Source: an uncultured Collinsella sp. (lineage in GTDB: Bacteria; Actinomycetota; Coriobacteriia; Coriobacteriales; Coriobacteriaceae). From it: a DNA stretch of 8,156 nt. Positions 1 to 5,734 of this stretch are shown piece by piece. The notes under the pieces are model-generated. The model was not told the DNA's origin, ran no database searches, and was given only the letters and a program-made list of their open reading frames with translations. Every line of letters begins with the position of its first letter. The stretch's first letter is position 1. The stretch covers positions 1-8,156 of the forward strand of contig CABQZS010000207.1 in NCBI GenBank assembly GCA_902468695.1, written 5' to 3'. The position numbers and the translations under genes are program-made.

Positions 1-12
1 AAGTACTAACAA
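1..12 (-). CDS. Possible 5' end of another minus-strand gene (edge fragment)
   Basis: Reading the minus strand, GAAAGGAG (complement of 19-26) lies 6 bases before a TTG (complement of 10-12), and the frame TTG-TTA-GTA-CTT is open to the window edge. The Shine-Dalgarno is strong and correctly spaced, and it follows the terminator of the jag operon. In many bacteria the gene after jag is rsmG or parA, but only four codons are visible, so no product can be assigned. No convincing promoter is seen between the terminator and this site. The TTG start is inferred from the ribosome binding site alone. Confidence 0.3.
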
Positions 13-58
13 CGAAAGCTCCTTTCTGACAAAAATCAGTGTATCGAGAACTTTTGAC

Positions 59-90
59 AAAAAAAGGGGACGTGGAAACCACGTCCCCTT
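59..90 (-). terminator. Intrinsic terminator of the rpmH-rnpA-yidD-yidC-jag operon
   Basis: Positions 64-75 and 79-90 form a perfect 12-bp inverted repeat (AAGGGGACGTGG / CCACGTCCCCTT) with a 3-base loop. Read on the minus strand, the hairpin is followed by a run of seven T (complement of 59-65). The hairpin starts 18 bases past the jag stop codon. The T-run is on the minus-strand 3' side only, so it terminates that strand. Confidence 0.93.
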
Positions 91-108
91 AGCATAAGCT
101 CGAGTAGA

Positions 109-678
109 TTATCGAGCAACAATCACCACATGGCGATCAGGGTCAGAACCCTCAGAATGAGTATCGACGGCATCATTGCCACGAAGTGCAATGTGAACCA
201 GTCGGCGCTCGTAGGCATTCATGGGCGGAAGCGAAACACTCTTATGAGTGCGGATGGCACGCTCGGCAGCAGACTGAGCCATGGAGGCAACCTTGTCCTG
301 ACGGCGGCTCTTGTATCCCTCGACGTCCACTACAACCGGATACCTAAAGCCAAGCTTGCGGCTCACCAGCAAAGAGAACATAACCTGAAGGGCATCGAGG
401 GTGCGACCATGACGGCCAATGAGAACAGCAAGATCAGGAGCCGTTACATCCAAAATCAGCTCACCCTCGTCACCCTCATACTCATCGATAGGAGAGTTGG
501 CGGCATCGAAGTGCGAAAGGATGGAACGCAGGATGGAAATCGCAACATCGGCAATGGTGTCGAGCTCCTCATCGGTCAGCTCTTCACCAGCCTTGTAGCG
601 CTGTGCAATCTCGGGATAATCGCCCGCGACCTGCGGGGCAACCTCCTCAAGCATATCCTCGATGATCTCTTCAGACAT
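109..678 (-). CDS. jag: Jag/KhpB (EloR)-family KH-R3H RNA-binding protein
   Basis: The 189-residue protein ends in a KH domain followed by an R3H domain, the hallmark of Jag/KhpB/EloR. These are cytoplasmic RNA-binding proteins linked in Firmicutes to cell elongation and small-RNA control, usually encoded next to yidC. The KH GxxG loop is G88-R-H-G91 in VLIGRHGRTLDALQ, and the R3H motif is R158xxxH162 in YERRLVH. The first 60 residues are acidic and helical-looking and do not resemble the Jag_N domain of the Bacillus protein. That short form is common outside Firmicutes. The ATG at 676-678 was chosen because GGAG sits 6 bases upstream; an in-frame TTG 12 bases earlier lies inside that ribosome binding site. 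It is the last gene before the terminator, 44 bases after yidC. Confidence 0.93.
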   Translation of the reverse strand: MSEEIIEDMLEEVAPQVAGDYPEIAQRYKAGEELTDEELDTIADVAISILRSILSHFDAANSPIDEYEGDEGELILDVTAPDLAVLIGRHGRTLDALQVMFSLLVSRKLGFRYPVVVDVEGYKSRRQDKVASMAQSAAERAIRTHKSVSLPPMNAYERRLVHIALRGNDAVDTHSEGSDPDRHVVIVAR

Positions 679-722
679 AACGTACTCCAAAAGTTAGGTA
701 CCTAAATAAGATTGATATCCCA

Positions 723-1493
723 CTACTTCTTCTTGTGCGGGCGCGGCTTCTTCTCTCGACGAGTGACCTCAACCTGCAGCGGCGCGTTCTTAAGACGCTC
801 CTCCTCATCGGCCTTCGCCTTGTCGATGACCTTCTGCGTCACAAAAATCTGCTGGATAACCTGCCAAGCAGACGAGACGTCGTAGTACAGCAGAACACCA
901 ACGGGAAGGCTCCAGCCCATCCAAAGCATCATGACCGTCATGACAACGGCCATCATACGCATGCTCTGAGCCTGCTGGCCGGTCTGGTTGCGCGACATGT
1001 AGAGCTGCGGAATCAGGGTCAGGACGGCGAACAGGATCAGGCAGACCAGCGCGGGCAGTGCAACCATAAAGCCATCGGCAAAGGAAGCGCTCGGCGTGGT
1101 GGTCAGGTCGGGCAGGATGTTGAAGAACGAGAACGTGCCCTCGTTAAAGTACTGCGGCAGGTTACGCAGCAGCGTAAACAGGGCACACAGGATAGGCATC
1201 TGGATCAACAGCGGCAGACAACCAGCCATGGGGTTGAACTTGTTCTCGCTGTAGAACTTCTGCATCTCCTCGGCCTGACGCTGGGGATCGTCGGCATAGC
1301 GCTCCTGGATCTCGAGCATCTTGGGCTGCAGCACCTGCATGCGAGCCGTCGACTTGGTCGACTTGAGCATGAGCGGCGTCAGCAGCAGACGGATGATGAC
1401 CACCAGGATGATGATGGACAGGCCCCAGTCGACCGCAAAGGTCTGGATGAGCTTGAGCAGCTCGAAAAGGATGTTAACGATCCAATCCCACAT
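723..1493 (-). CDS. yidC: YidC/Oxa1/Alb3-family membrane protein insertase
   Basis: This 256-residue protein is the YidC insertase, which inserts and folds membrane proteins alone or with SecYEG. The core is complete. TM1 (about 24-41, GLSIIILVVIIRLLLTPL) carries Arg35, which matches the conserved hydrophilic-groove Arg. A cytoplasmic hairpin (about 45-85) is followed by NPMAGCLPLLIQMPI (87-101), a conserved segment leading into TM2. Hydrophobic segments follow near 141-163 and 178-205, and then QVIQQ. The tail (245-256) is very basic (KKPRPHKKK), as expected for ribosome contact. It lacks the large periplasmic domain of proteobacterial YidC, and there is no lipobox, unlike Bacillus SpoIIIJ. 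The start is ATG with GGAGG 9 bases upstream. It lies 29 bases after yidD in the same operon. Confidence 0.97.
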   Translation of the reverse strand: MWDWIVNILFELLKLIQTFAVDWGLSIIILVVIIRLLLTPLMLKSTKSTARMQVLQPKMLEIQERYADDPQRQAEEMQKFYSENKFNPMAGCLPLLIQMPILCALFTLLRNLPQYFNEGTFSFFNILPDLTTTPSASFADGFMVALPALVCLILFAVLTLIPQLYMSRNQTGQQAQSMRMMAVVMTVMMLWMGWSLPVGVLLYYDVSSAWQVIQQIFVTQKVIDKAKADEEERLKNAPLQVEVTRREKKPRPHKKK

Positions 1494-1522
1494 GTAAGTT
1501 TTCCTCCGATAGCGAGTGCCCG

Positions 1523-1747
1523 CTAGGGCACAGGGTCATAACCGCCGACGTGCAGGGGATTGCAGCGAGCGATGCGCCTCACGGCAAGCCAGCAGCCTCT
1601 CAAAACACCGTGCTTCTCAATCGCCTGGATGGCGTATTGCGAGCACGTTGGGTAATAAATGCAGGCGTCAGGCAATAAGGGCGAAATAACCTGTTGATAT
1701 ATGCGAATAGGAGCGATGGCAACACGTCGCAAAACGTGATTGCTCAT
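1523..1747 (-). CDS. yidD: YidD membrane protein insertion efficiency factor
   Basis: A 74-residue protein of the YidD (DUF37) family, a small membrane-associated factor that improves YidC-dependent insertion. The signature runs from C29 ([11 protein letters not shown], with P33-T34-C35-S36) through HG at 46-47 to R61-C62-N-P64 and the terminal GGYDPVP. The length is normal for the family. The N-terminal stretch (about 6-25) is an amphipathic, basic helix suited to lying on the membrane. Its ATG overlaps the rnpA stop as ATGA, so translation is probably coupled to rnpA. The order rnpA-yidD-yidC is the standard conserved one. Confidence 0.97.
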   Translation of the reverse strand: MSNHVLRRVAIAPIRIYQQVISPLLPDACIYYPTCSQYAIQAIEKHGVLRGCWLAVRRIARCNPLHVGGYDPVP

Positions 1748-2082
1748 CGCTCCTCCCCGGCAACGCCGGCGCGCTTCATAAGCGAACGCAACGCCTTGTC
1801 CATCTCCTGCGGCGAGGAAACCCTCGTCTTGGGAGTTGCAAACAAGATGATGTCATAACCCGCAACGGGAAATCCGCAGCTGCGGGCGGCCTCGCGCATC
1901 ACACGCTTAGATCGGTTGCGCACGACGGCACAACCGAGTCGCTTAGCACCAACGAAGGCGACCCTTCCGGAGTCGCCTTCGCCAACCGATTCACATATGG
2001 TCATTCGAATCAGAGGGTGATTGAAACGACGCCCCTGACTGAACACATGCTCGAAATCTTGCCGAGACTTAATAGTCTTCAT
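1744..2082 (-). CDS. rnpA: Ribonuclease P protein component
   Basis: A 112-residue basic protein, the protein subunit of RNase P, which binds the catalytic RNA and pre-tRNA leader for 5' maturation. The diagnostic motif is [25 protein letters not shown], with R55-N56-R57, K59-R60 and R63-E64 in the RNR loop and helix. The N-terminus ([19 protein letters not shown]) aligns with the family start, which supports this ATG. No Shine-Dalgarno is visible in the 20 bases between rpmH and this ATG, so initiation may depend on coupling to rpmH. It overlaps yidD by 4 bases. Confidence 0.97.
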   Translation of the reverse strand: MKTIKSRQDFEHVFSQGRRFNHPLIRMTICESVGEGDSGRVAFVGAKRLGCAVVRNRSKRVMREAARSCGFPVAGYDIILFATPKTRVSSPQEMDKALRSLMKRAGVAGEER

Positions 2083-2102
2083 GCGAGATGTGTGTATCGC
2101 TG

Positions 2103-2237
2103 CTAGACAGTGAGACGCTTGCGGCCCTTGGCGCGACGACGGGCGAGCACGGCACGACCACCCTTAGTGGCCATACGGGCACGGAAGCCATGGGTCTTGG
2201 CACGCTTACGCTTATTAGGCTGATACGTACGCTTCAT
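2103..2237 (-). CDS. rpmH: 50S ribosomal protein L34
   Basis: A 44-residue, highly basic protein with the canonical L34 sequence: [19 protein letters not shown] at the N-terminus, then [23 protein letters not shown]34 is a component of the large ribosomal subunit. The ATG at 2235-2237 is preceded by a strong AGGAGG (complement of 2246-2251) with 8-base spacing. The longer in-frame extension upstream has no ribosome binding site and no family similarity, so it is discarded. First gene of the minus-strand operon, with a leader of about 65 bases from the predicted promoter. Confidence 0.98.
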   Translation of the reverse strand: MKRTYQPNKRKRAKTHGFRARMATKGGRAVLARRRAKGRKRLTV

Positions 2238-2309
2238 CTTAAGTTCCTCCTGCTGCATTTCGAGTGTCCGCGGGGACGCGGACGCAGATATAGACACGTG
2301 AGCTTGAAG

Positions 2310-2339
2310 ATTGTAGGGAAATCAATGTTCAAATGTCAA
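2310..2339 (-). promoter_or_regulatory. Sigma70-type promoter for the rpmH operon
   Basis: On the minus strand, TTGACA (complement of 2334-2339) is separated by 18 bases from TACAAT (complement of 2310-2315). That is a perfect -35 and a 5/6 match to the -10. Transcription would start near 2302 and give a leader of about 65 bases before rpmH. Strong promoters are expected for this operon. The left DnaA-box cluster begins about 100 bases upstream. Confidence 0.8.
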
Positions 2340-2349
2340 GAAATCAAAG

Positions 2350-2422
2350 GTGAAAGGTTGCGCAGTTCACACGGTTCCCCCATAAGCACAACCGAAATTT
2401 GCGCCTCATGGCAACCTTTCAC
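2350..2422. repeat. 12-bp inverted repeat in the rpmH upstream region
   Basis: GTGAAAGGTTGC (2350-2361) and its exact reverse complement GCAACCTTTCAC (2411-2422) are separated by 49 bases. No T-run follows, so it is not a terminator. The half-site TGAAAGGTTGCG recurs with one mismatch (TGAAAGATTGCG) at 2565-2576, just before the next plus-strand ATG. Three related copies in a divergent regulatory region look like operator sites, but no binding protein is known. Confidence 0.55.
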
Positions 2423-2436
2423 GATATTTCATCGAG

Positions 2437-2519
2437 TTTTCAACAGGTCATGTTGGCAATGTTGAGAACTTTTCGCCCGTTTTCCAAAGTTTTCAACAGG
2501 TTTTGAAAAGTTGTCGAAA
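2437..2519. promoter_or_regulatory. Left half of oriC: DnaA-box cluster
   Basis: Two exact TTTTCAACA boxes occur on the plus strand (2437-2445 and 2490-2498), both in the context GTTTTCAACAGG. An inverted TTCTCAACA lies at 2460-2468, with a weaker TTTTCCAAA at 2480-2488. The region ends with TTGAAAAGTTGTCGAAA (2503-2519), which recurs with one change in the dnaA-dnaN spacer. TTTTCAACA differs from the Escherichia coli consensus TTATCCACA at positions 3 and 6. Clustering next to rpmH and dnaA supports an origin role. The box assignment is by pattern only. Confidence 0.75.
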
Positions 2520-2543
2520 GATGAGAAACGTTGCACGGTGAGC

Positions 2544-2549
2544 TACTAT
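2544..2549 (+). promoter_or_regulatory. Weak candidate -10 for the GHKL gene-dnaA unit
   Basis: TACTAT lies 33 bases before the ATG at 2583 and would start transcription near 2556. The hexamer 17 bases upstream (ATGAGA, 2521-2526) is a poor -35, so the call is weak. Some promoter is needed here for the plus-strand unit, and no better one is visible between the DnaA boxes and the ATG. Confidence 0.25.
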
Positions 2550-2582
2550 TTGTTCGAAACCTTTTGAAAGATTGCGAGCGGC

Positions 2583-3803
2583 ATGTCTGACGACTTTTAC
2601 ACCATGGTCGATTCCGGAGACCCGGCACCCGACAACGAGCACATCACCGGCGTGCGCGAAGAGCGTGCGGAAGGCGAGCAGACGACCACGCAGGCGCCGA
2701 AAGCCATGTACGCCGCGCGCATCGCCGTCTATGACGACATGCTGTCGACACCGCGTGTAATCGTCATTGATCCGCAGGATGTCCGCACGTATTTGGAAGA
2801 GACGACCAACACCGTCTACCAGTGCATGAAAGAACAAGGTGGCCATATCTCGCTCATGGTCATCCGCGAAATTGTCGAAAACTTTATCCACGCGCACTTT
2901 GCCGAGCCCATCATCTCGATTCTGGACGGCGGAGACACCATCCGCTTTGCTGATCAAGGACCCGGCATCGACGACAAGGAGCGCGCTTTCGACTTTGGCG
3001 TTACCAGTGCAAACAGCAAGATGAAGCGCTATATCCGTGGAACCGGAGCAGGGTTTCCCATGGTGCAGGAGTATTTGGAAAACGCCGGCGGTGCCGTATC
3101 CATCGAGGACAACATGGGCAACGGCACCGTGGTTACGGTAAGCCTGAACCCTAAACGCGTGCAGGAAATCGAGCGTGCCGGCGGACGCGGTGCTGCCGTG
3201 CGGCCCGAGACGGAGCAGCCCACATATCCCCTGCCGGGAGCTTTTGCGCAGCAGCCCATGGCAACGCAGCAGATGCAGCCCCCCGTGGGGCAGATACAGC
3301 AGCCTGGAATGCTTCCTACACAAGAGCCCCGGGCGGCATCGATGTCGATGCCGCCACTGGGGTATGACCAGCAGTTCCCGCAGCAGTACCAGCAGGGATA
3401 TCAGCAGCCGTACCAGCAGATGCCGCAGCAGCAGTACAACCCTTGGGCCCAGCAGATGCCTCCGCAGCCTTACCAACAGTGGCCTCAAAGTTTTCAACAG
3501 CAAATGCCGCCGATGCAGAGTTCTCAACAACCAGCAGCTCAAATGATGTATCCTAATGCAGCAAATCAGTATGCGCAGCCACAACCGGACGTGTTCGTAA
3601 GCGATCGCGGCAACGCCGCGCTGGGCTATCTGGCGCAAAATCAAGCGTGCGGTGCAACCGATCTGGCGAGGGCGTTTGGAAACTCGGCCCCCACTTGGTC
3701 ACGCACGCTCAATGACTTGGCGCAGGCCGGCTTGGTCATCAAGCATGGCCAGAAATACCATCTGACCGAACTCGGCGCCGCTCGCGTGCGAGCTCAGAGC
3801 TAA
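2583..3803 (+). CDS. GHKL ATPase domain / Gln-rich linker / winged-helix protein of unknown function
   Basis: A 406-residue protein with no standard name that I recognise. Residues about 65-188 form a GHKL (HATPase_c-like) ATP-binding domain. The N-box is REIVENFIHAHF (E96, E99, N100, A104), the G1 box D124-Q-G126-P-G128, the G2 box G153-T-G155-A-G157, followed by a GGAVSIEDNMGNGT-type strand. No DHp domain or other partner domain of a histidine kinase precedes it. The N-box resembles MutL/TopoVI-type ENxxDA as much as kinase boxes. Residues about 205-335 are a low-complexity linker very rich in Gln, Pro and Tyr. Residues about 341-404 look like a winged helix (ATDLARAFGNSAPTWSRTLNDL as recognition region, then a KYHLTELGAARV wing). 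The ATG at 2583 has only a weak ribosome binding site. The stop is 15 bases before dnaA, so the two are probably cotranscribed. A role in replication or transcription control at the origin is inferred from position only. Confidence 0.85.
   Translation: MSDDFYTMVDSGDPAPDNEHITGVREERAEGEQTTTQAPKAMYAARIAVYDDMLSTPRVIVIDPQDVRTYLEETTNTVYQCMKEQGGHISLMVIREIVENFIHAHFAEPIISILDGGDTIRFADQGPGIDDKERAFDFGVTSANSKMKRYIRGTGAGFPMVQEYLENAGGAVSIEDNMGNGTVVTVSLNPKRVQEIERAGGRGAAVRPETEQPTYPLPGAFAQQPMATQQMQPPVGQIQQPGMLPTQEPRAASMSMPPLGYDQQFPQQYQQGYQQPYQQMPQQQYNPWAQQMPPQPYQQWPQSFQQQMPPMQSSQQPAAQMMYPNAANQYAQPQPDVFVSDRGNAALGYLAQNQACGATDLARAFGNSAPTWSRTLNDLAQAGLVIKHGQKYHLTELGAARVRAQS
3369..3480 (+). repeat. CAG-rich imperfect trinucleotide tract encoding the Gln-rich linker
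   Basis: The stretch is built from repeated CAGCAG units broken by TAC, CCG and ATG codons. TACCAGCAG occurs at two places and CAGCAGTAC at two places. It encodes a QQ-Y/P/M pattern; in residues 261-320, 26 of 60 are Gln. Such tracts can change length by slippage, so strain variation here is likely. Confidence 0.7.
3491..3529 (+). promoter_or_regulatory. DnaA-box-like sites within a coding region
   Basis: TTTTCAACA at 3491-3499 and TTCTCAACA at 3521-3529 are both on the plus strand, with starts exactly 30 bases apart. The first has the same 11-base context (GTTTTCAACAG) as the two boxes at 2437 and 2490. Both are read as Ser-(Phe/Ser)-Gln-Gln codons (AGT TTT CAA CAG and AGT TCT CAA CAA). These codons are unusually AT-rich for this GC-rich gene. 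DnaA binding is inferred from sequence identity to the intergenic boxes. Confidence 0.5.
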
Positions 3804-3818
3804 AGAACGGGAGAGACA

Positions 3819-5543
3819 GTGGACGAGGAAGCAAGCATCATCCTGGGGGATGCCATCGCCTTTTGCCAGCGCGACGGCCAAGATGCACGCCTCATCAACA
3901 TGCTGGGGCAATCGCGCGCCATAAGCCTGACCGAAGATACGCTCACGATCGAGGCCCCCTCGCGCTTTGCCATCGCCCAGCTCAAAAAGCATCAGCCGAC
4001 TATTGAGGCCTATCTGGAAGAAATCGCCTTTGCACCGATTGCGCTCGACATCGTGGCACCGCAAGGCGCCGCGACGGAATCCGCTGCCGCCACGGCGCCC
4101 GCCACGGCTCCCGCTGCTTCCCCGGCGGTGCCGGCCTCCGCAGGCGATGTGTCGACAATCGAGCACCAGCACAGCGATGTTTCCCGTGAAACCATGGCAC
4201 CGTTGCCGACCGCGGCGGCGACGTCAACGAACGTACCCGTCACGCACATGCCCATCGCTCACGACGCAGCGGCGGGCGCGGATTCGGGCATTGCAATCAA
4301 GAACACGCTCTCGGCCGATGATTTTCGTCGCATGATGAACCAGATGAAGGGCGGAGCGCCGACTAAATCCACGCAAGCTGCGACCCCCGCCTCACCCATG
4401 CCAGCACCGACCGTGCCGGCCGAGCAGAATACGGATGGAGCCCCGCTCGCCGCGAACTCAAAATTTACCTTTGAGAACTTTGTCTACGGCCCCGAGAACA
4501 GCCATGCCTATCGCTCGGCACTTAAGTTTGCCGCCCTCGCGGACGAGCGCGGCACGTGCACATCACTGTTCATCTACGGCAAATCGGGCCTGGGCAAGAC
4601 GCACCTGCTACTTGCCATCAAAAACGAGCTCGCCGAGAAGTCGCCCGAGATCAAGGTCAAGTATGCCAACTCCCAGGCATATCTGGACGACCTGATGACC
4701 GAGTTCGACCGCCAAAAGAAGAGCAACGCTCCCATCATGCAGGCGTACCACGGCGTGGACGTGCTCATCATCGATGACATCCAAAACATCATCGGCAAGC
4801 GCGCGAGCGTGGACTACTTTTTCCAGCTCATGGACGAGTTCATCCGCAACAACAAGAAGGTCGTCATCGCGGCAGACCGCGCCCCCAAGGACCTGAGCAT
4901 GGACGAGCGTCTGACCAGCCGCTTCAACGCCGGCATGCTCTGCCTGGTCGCAGAGCCCAGCTACGAGATGAAATACAAGATCTTGCAGCGCTATTACGAG
5001 AACACCATCGTCGCCGCCCCCGAGGCAGGCGACGACTCGCTGCTGGCGGCCTATGGGGGCGACGGCGGGCACCTGACCGACGAGCACTTTAAACACATGG
5101 CCGAGGTCTCGGGCACCAACATCCGCGAACTCGAGAGCTTTTGCGAGCGCTGCGCCGGCGAGGCGGGCGACCGCGAGCGCGAGGGCGGGGAACTCACCTT
5201 TGACGATATCGACGCCATCGCCAGCCAGTACTTCGACACATCGGCCAAAAAGATCAACGTCCAGACGGTTCAGTCCGTCATCGAAGAGCAGTACGGCGTG
5301 ACGCACGAGGAGCTCATCGGCCCGCGTCGCAACGCCAATATCGCCAAAGCACGCCATATCGCTATCTACCTGGCCATCGAGATGTGCGAGATGACGACCA
5401 CGGCGGTGGGCGCCGAATTTGGCAACCGCAACCACTCGACCGTCAGCACGAGCTACAAAAAGGTCCAGAAGATGATCCAGGAAGACCGCACCGTCACCGA
5501 AGACCTCAAGTCGCTGCGCGATAAAATTACACTACGCTCGTAG
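3819..5543 (+). CDS. dnaA: Chromosomal replication initiator protein DnaA
   Basis: A 574-residue AAA+ initiator that binds DnaA boxes, forms an ATP-bound filament, unwinds oriC and loads the helicase. Domain I is about 1-80, divergent but with the family pattern IEAPSRFAIAQLKKH. Domain II is a long Ala/Pro/Thr linker (about 81-212), which makes the protein over 100 residues longer than the Bacillus or E. coli forms. In domain III, Walker A is G254-K-S-G-L-G-K260-T261, Walker B is VLIIDD (315-320), LTSRF is 365-369, and GTNIRELE (432-439) has the sensor-2 Arg. Domain IV (about 480-565) ends in the DNA-binding signature FGNRNHSTV (534-542), with Asn538 where Asp is usual. The GTG start has GGGAG 5 bases upstream. 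It lies 15 bases after the GHKL gene and is followed by the right oriC cluster. Confidence 0.98.
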   Translation: MDEEASIILGDAIAFCQRDGQDARLINMLGQSRAISLTEDTLTIEAPSRFAIAQLKKHQPTIEAYLEEIAFAPIALDIVAPQGAATESAAATAPATAPAASPAVPASAGDVSTIEHQHSDVSRETMAPLPTAAATSTNVPVTHMPIAHDAAAGADSGIAIKNTLSADDFRRMMNQMKGGAPTKSTQAATPASPMPAPTVPAEQNTDGAPLAANSKFTFENFVYGPENSHAYRSALKFAALADERGTCTSLFIYGKSGLGKTHLLLAIKNELAEKSPEIKVKYANSQAYLDDLMTEFDRQKKSNAPIMQAYHGVDVLIIDDIQNIIGKRASVDYFFQLMDEFIRNNKKVVIAADRAPKDLSMDERLTSRFNAGMLCLVAEPSYEMKYKILQRYYENTIVAAPEAGDDSLLAAYGGDGGHLTDEHFKHMAEVSGTNIRELESFCERCAGEAGDREREGGELTFDDIDAIASQYFDTSAKKINVQTVQSVIEEQYGVTHEELIGPRRNANIAKARHIAIYLAIEMCEMTTTAVGAEFGNRNHSTVSTSYKKVQKMIQEDRTVTEDLKSLRDKITLRS

Positions 5544-5551
5544 GGAAATAG

Positions 5552-5722
5552 AGACACCTGTTGAAAACTTGTCGAAACCACGGGCATAAGGTGTCTAAAA
5601 CCCAACCCGCGGTGATGAAAAGTTTTGCGCAGGTTTTGAACGTGGAAAACCACCCCTGTTGCACACAGGTTGCTGTCGATTCTCTTTCTGGGTCTGACCT
5701 GCGTCTTTGGGAGTAATCAACA
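5552..5722. promoter_or_regulatory. Right half of oriC: DnaA-box cluster in the dnaA-dnaN spacer
   Basis: An exact box in reverse orientation, TGTTGAAAA (5559-5567), carries the same 11-base context as the left boxes. It runs straight into TTGTCGAAA (5569-5577), matching the left-cluster element. Weaker candidates are CGTGGAAAA (5641-5649, reverse of TTTTCCACG) and TAATCAACA (5714-5722). An 8-bp inverted repeat (5552-5559 / 5589-5596, AGACACCT / AGGTGTCT) brackets the first box, and CCTGT/ACAGG (5655-5659 / 5665-5669) forms a short palindrome. The inverted repeat lacks a T-run and is not a clear terminator. Confidence 0.7.
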
Positions 5723-5734
5723 GTTTCGTCAGTG

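Noticed and set aside
735..1526. Plus-strand open frame of 263 codons opposite yidC
   Set aside because: Arg/Gln/His-rich shadow; yidC on the other strand has full family motifs and a ribosome binding site.
2238..2297. 20-codon N-terminal extension of rpmH
   Set aside because: L34 begins with MKRTYQPN, and the strong AGGAGG lies between the extension's start and the true ATG.
2493..3644. Minus-strand open frame of 383 codons opposite the GHKL gene
   Set aside because: It is Leu/Arg/His-rich because CAG-rich Gln codons read as CTG on the other strand. It has no domain and no ribosome binding site, and it runs through the box cluster.
4608..5435. Minus-strand open frame of 275 codons opposite dnaA
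   Set aside because: A typical antisense shadow of GC-rich codons; low-complexity Val/Leu/Asp/Gly composition with no motifs, and dnaA clearly occupies the other strand.
5552..5596. 8-bp inverted repeat after dnaA as a terminator
   Set aside because: The loop is 29 bases and no T-run follows. It brackets a DnaA box, so an origin element is more likely, and dnaN is expected to be close-coupled.
5655..5669. CCTGT-TGCAC-ACAGG palindrome as a regulator site
   Set aside because: A 5-bp stem is within chance expectation, and no second copy was found.
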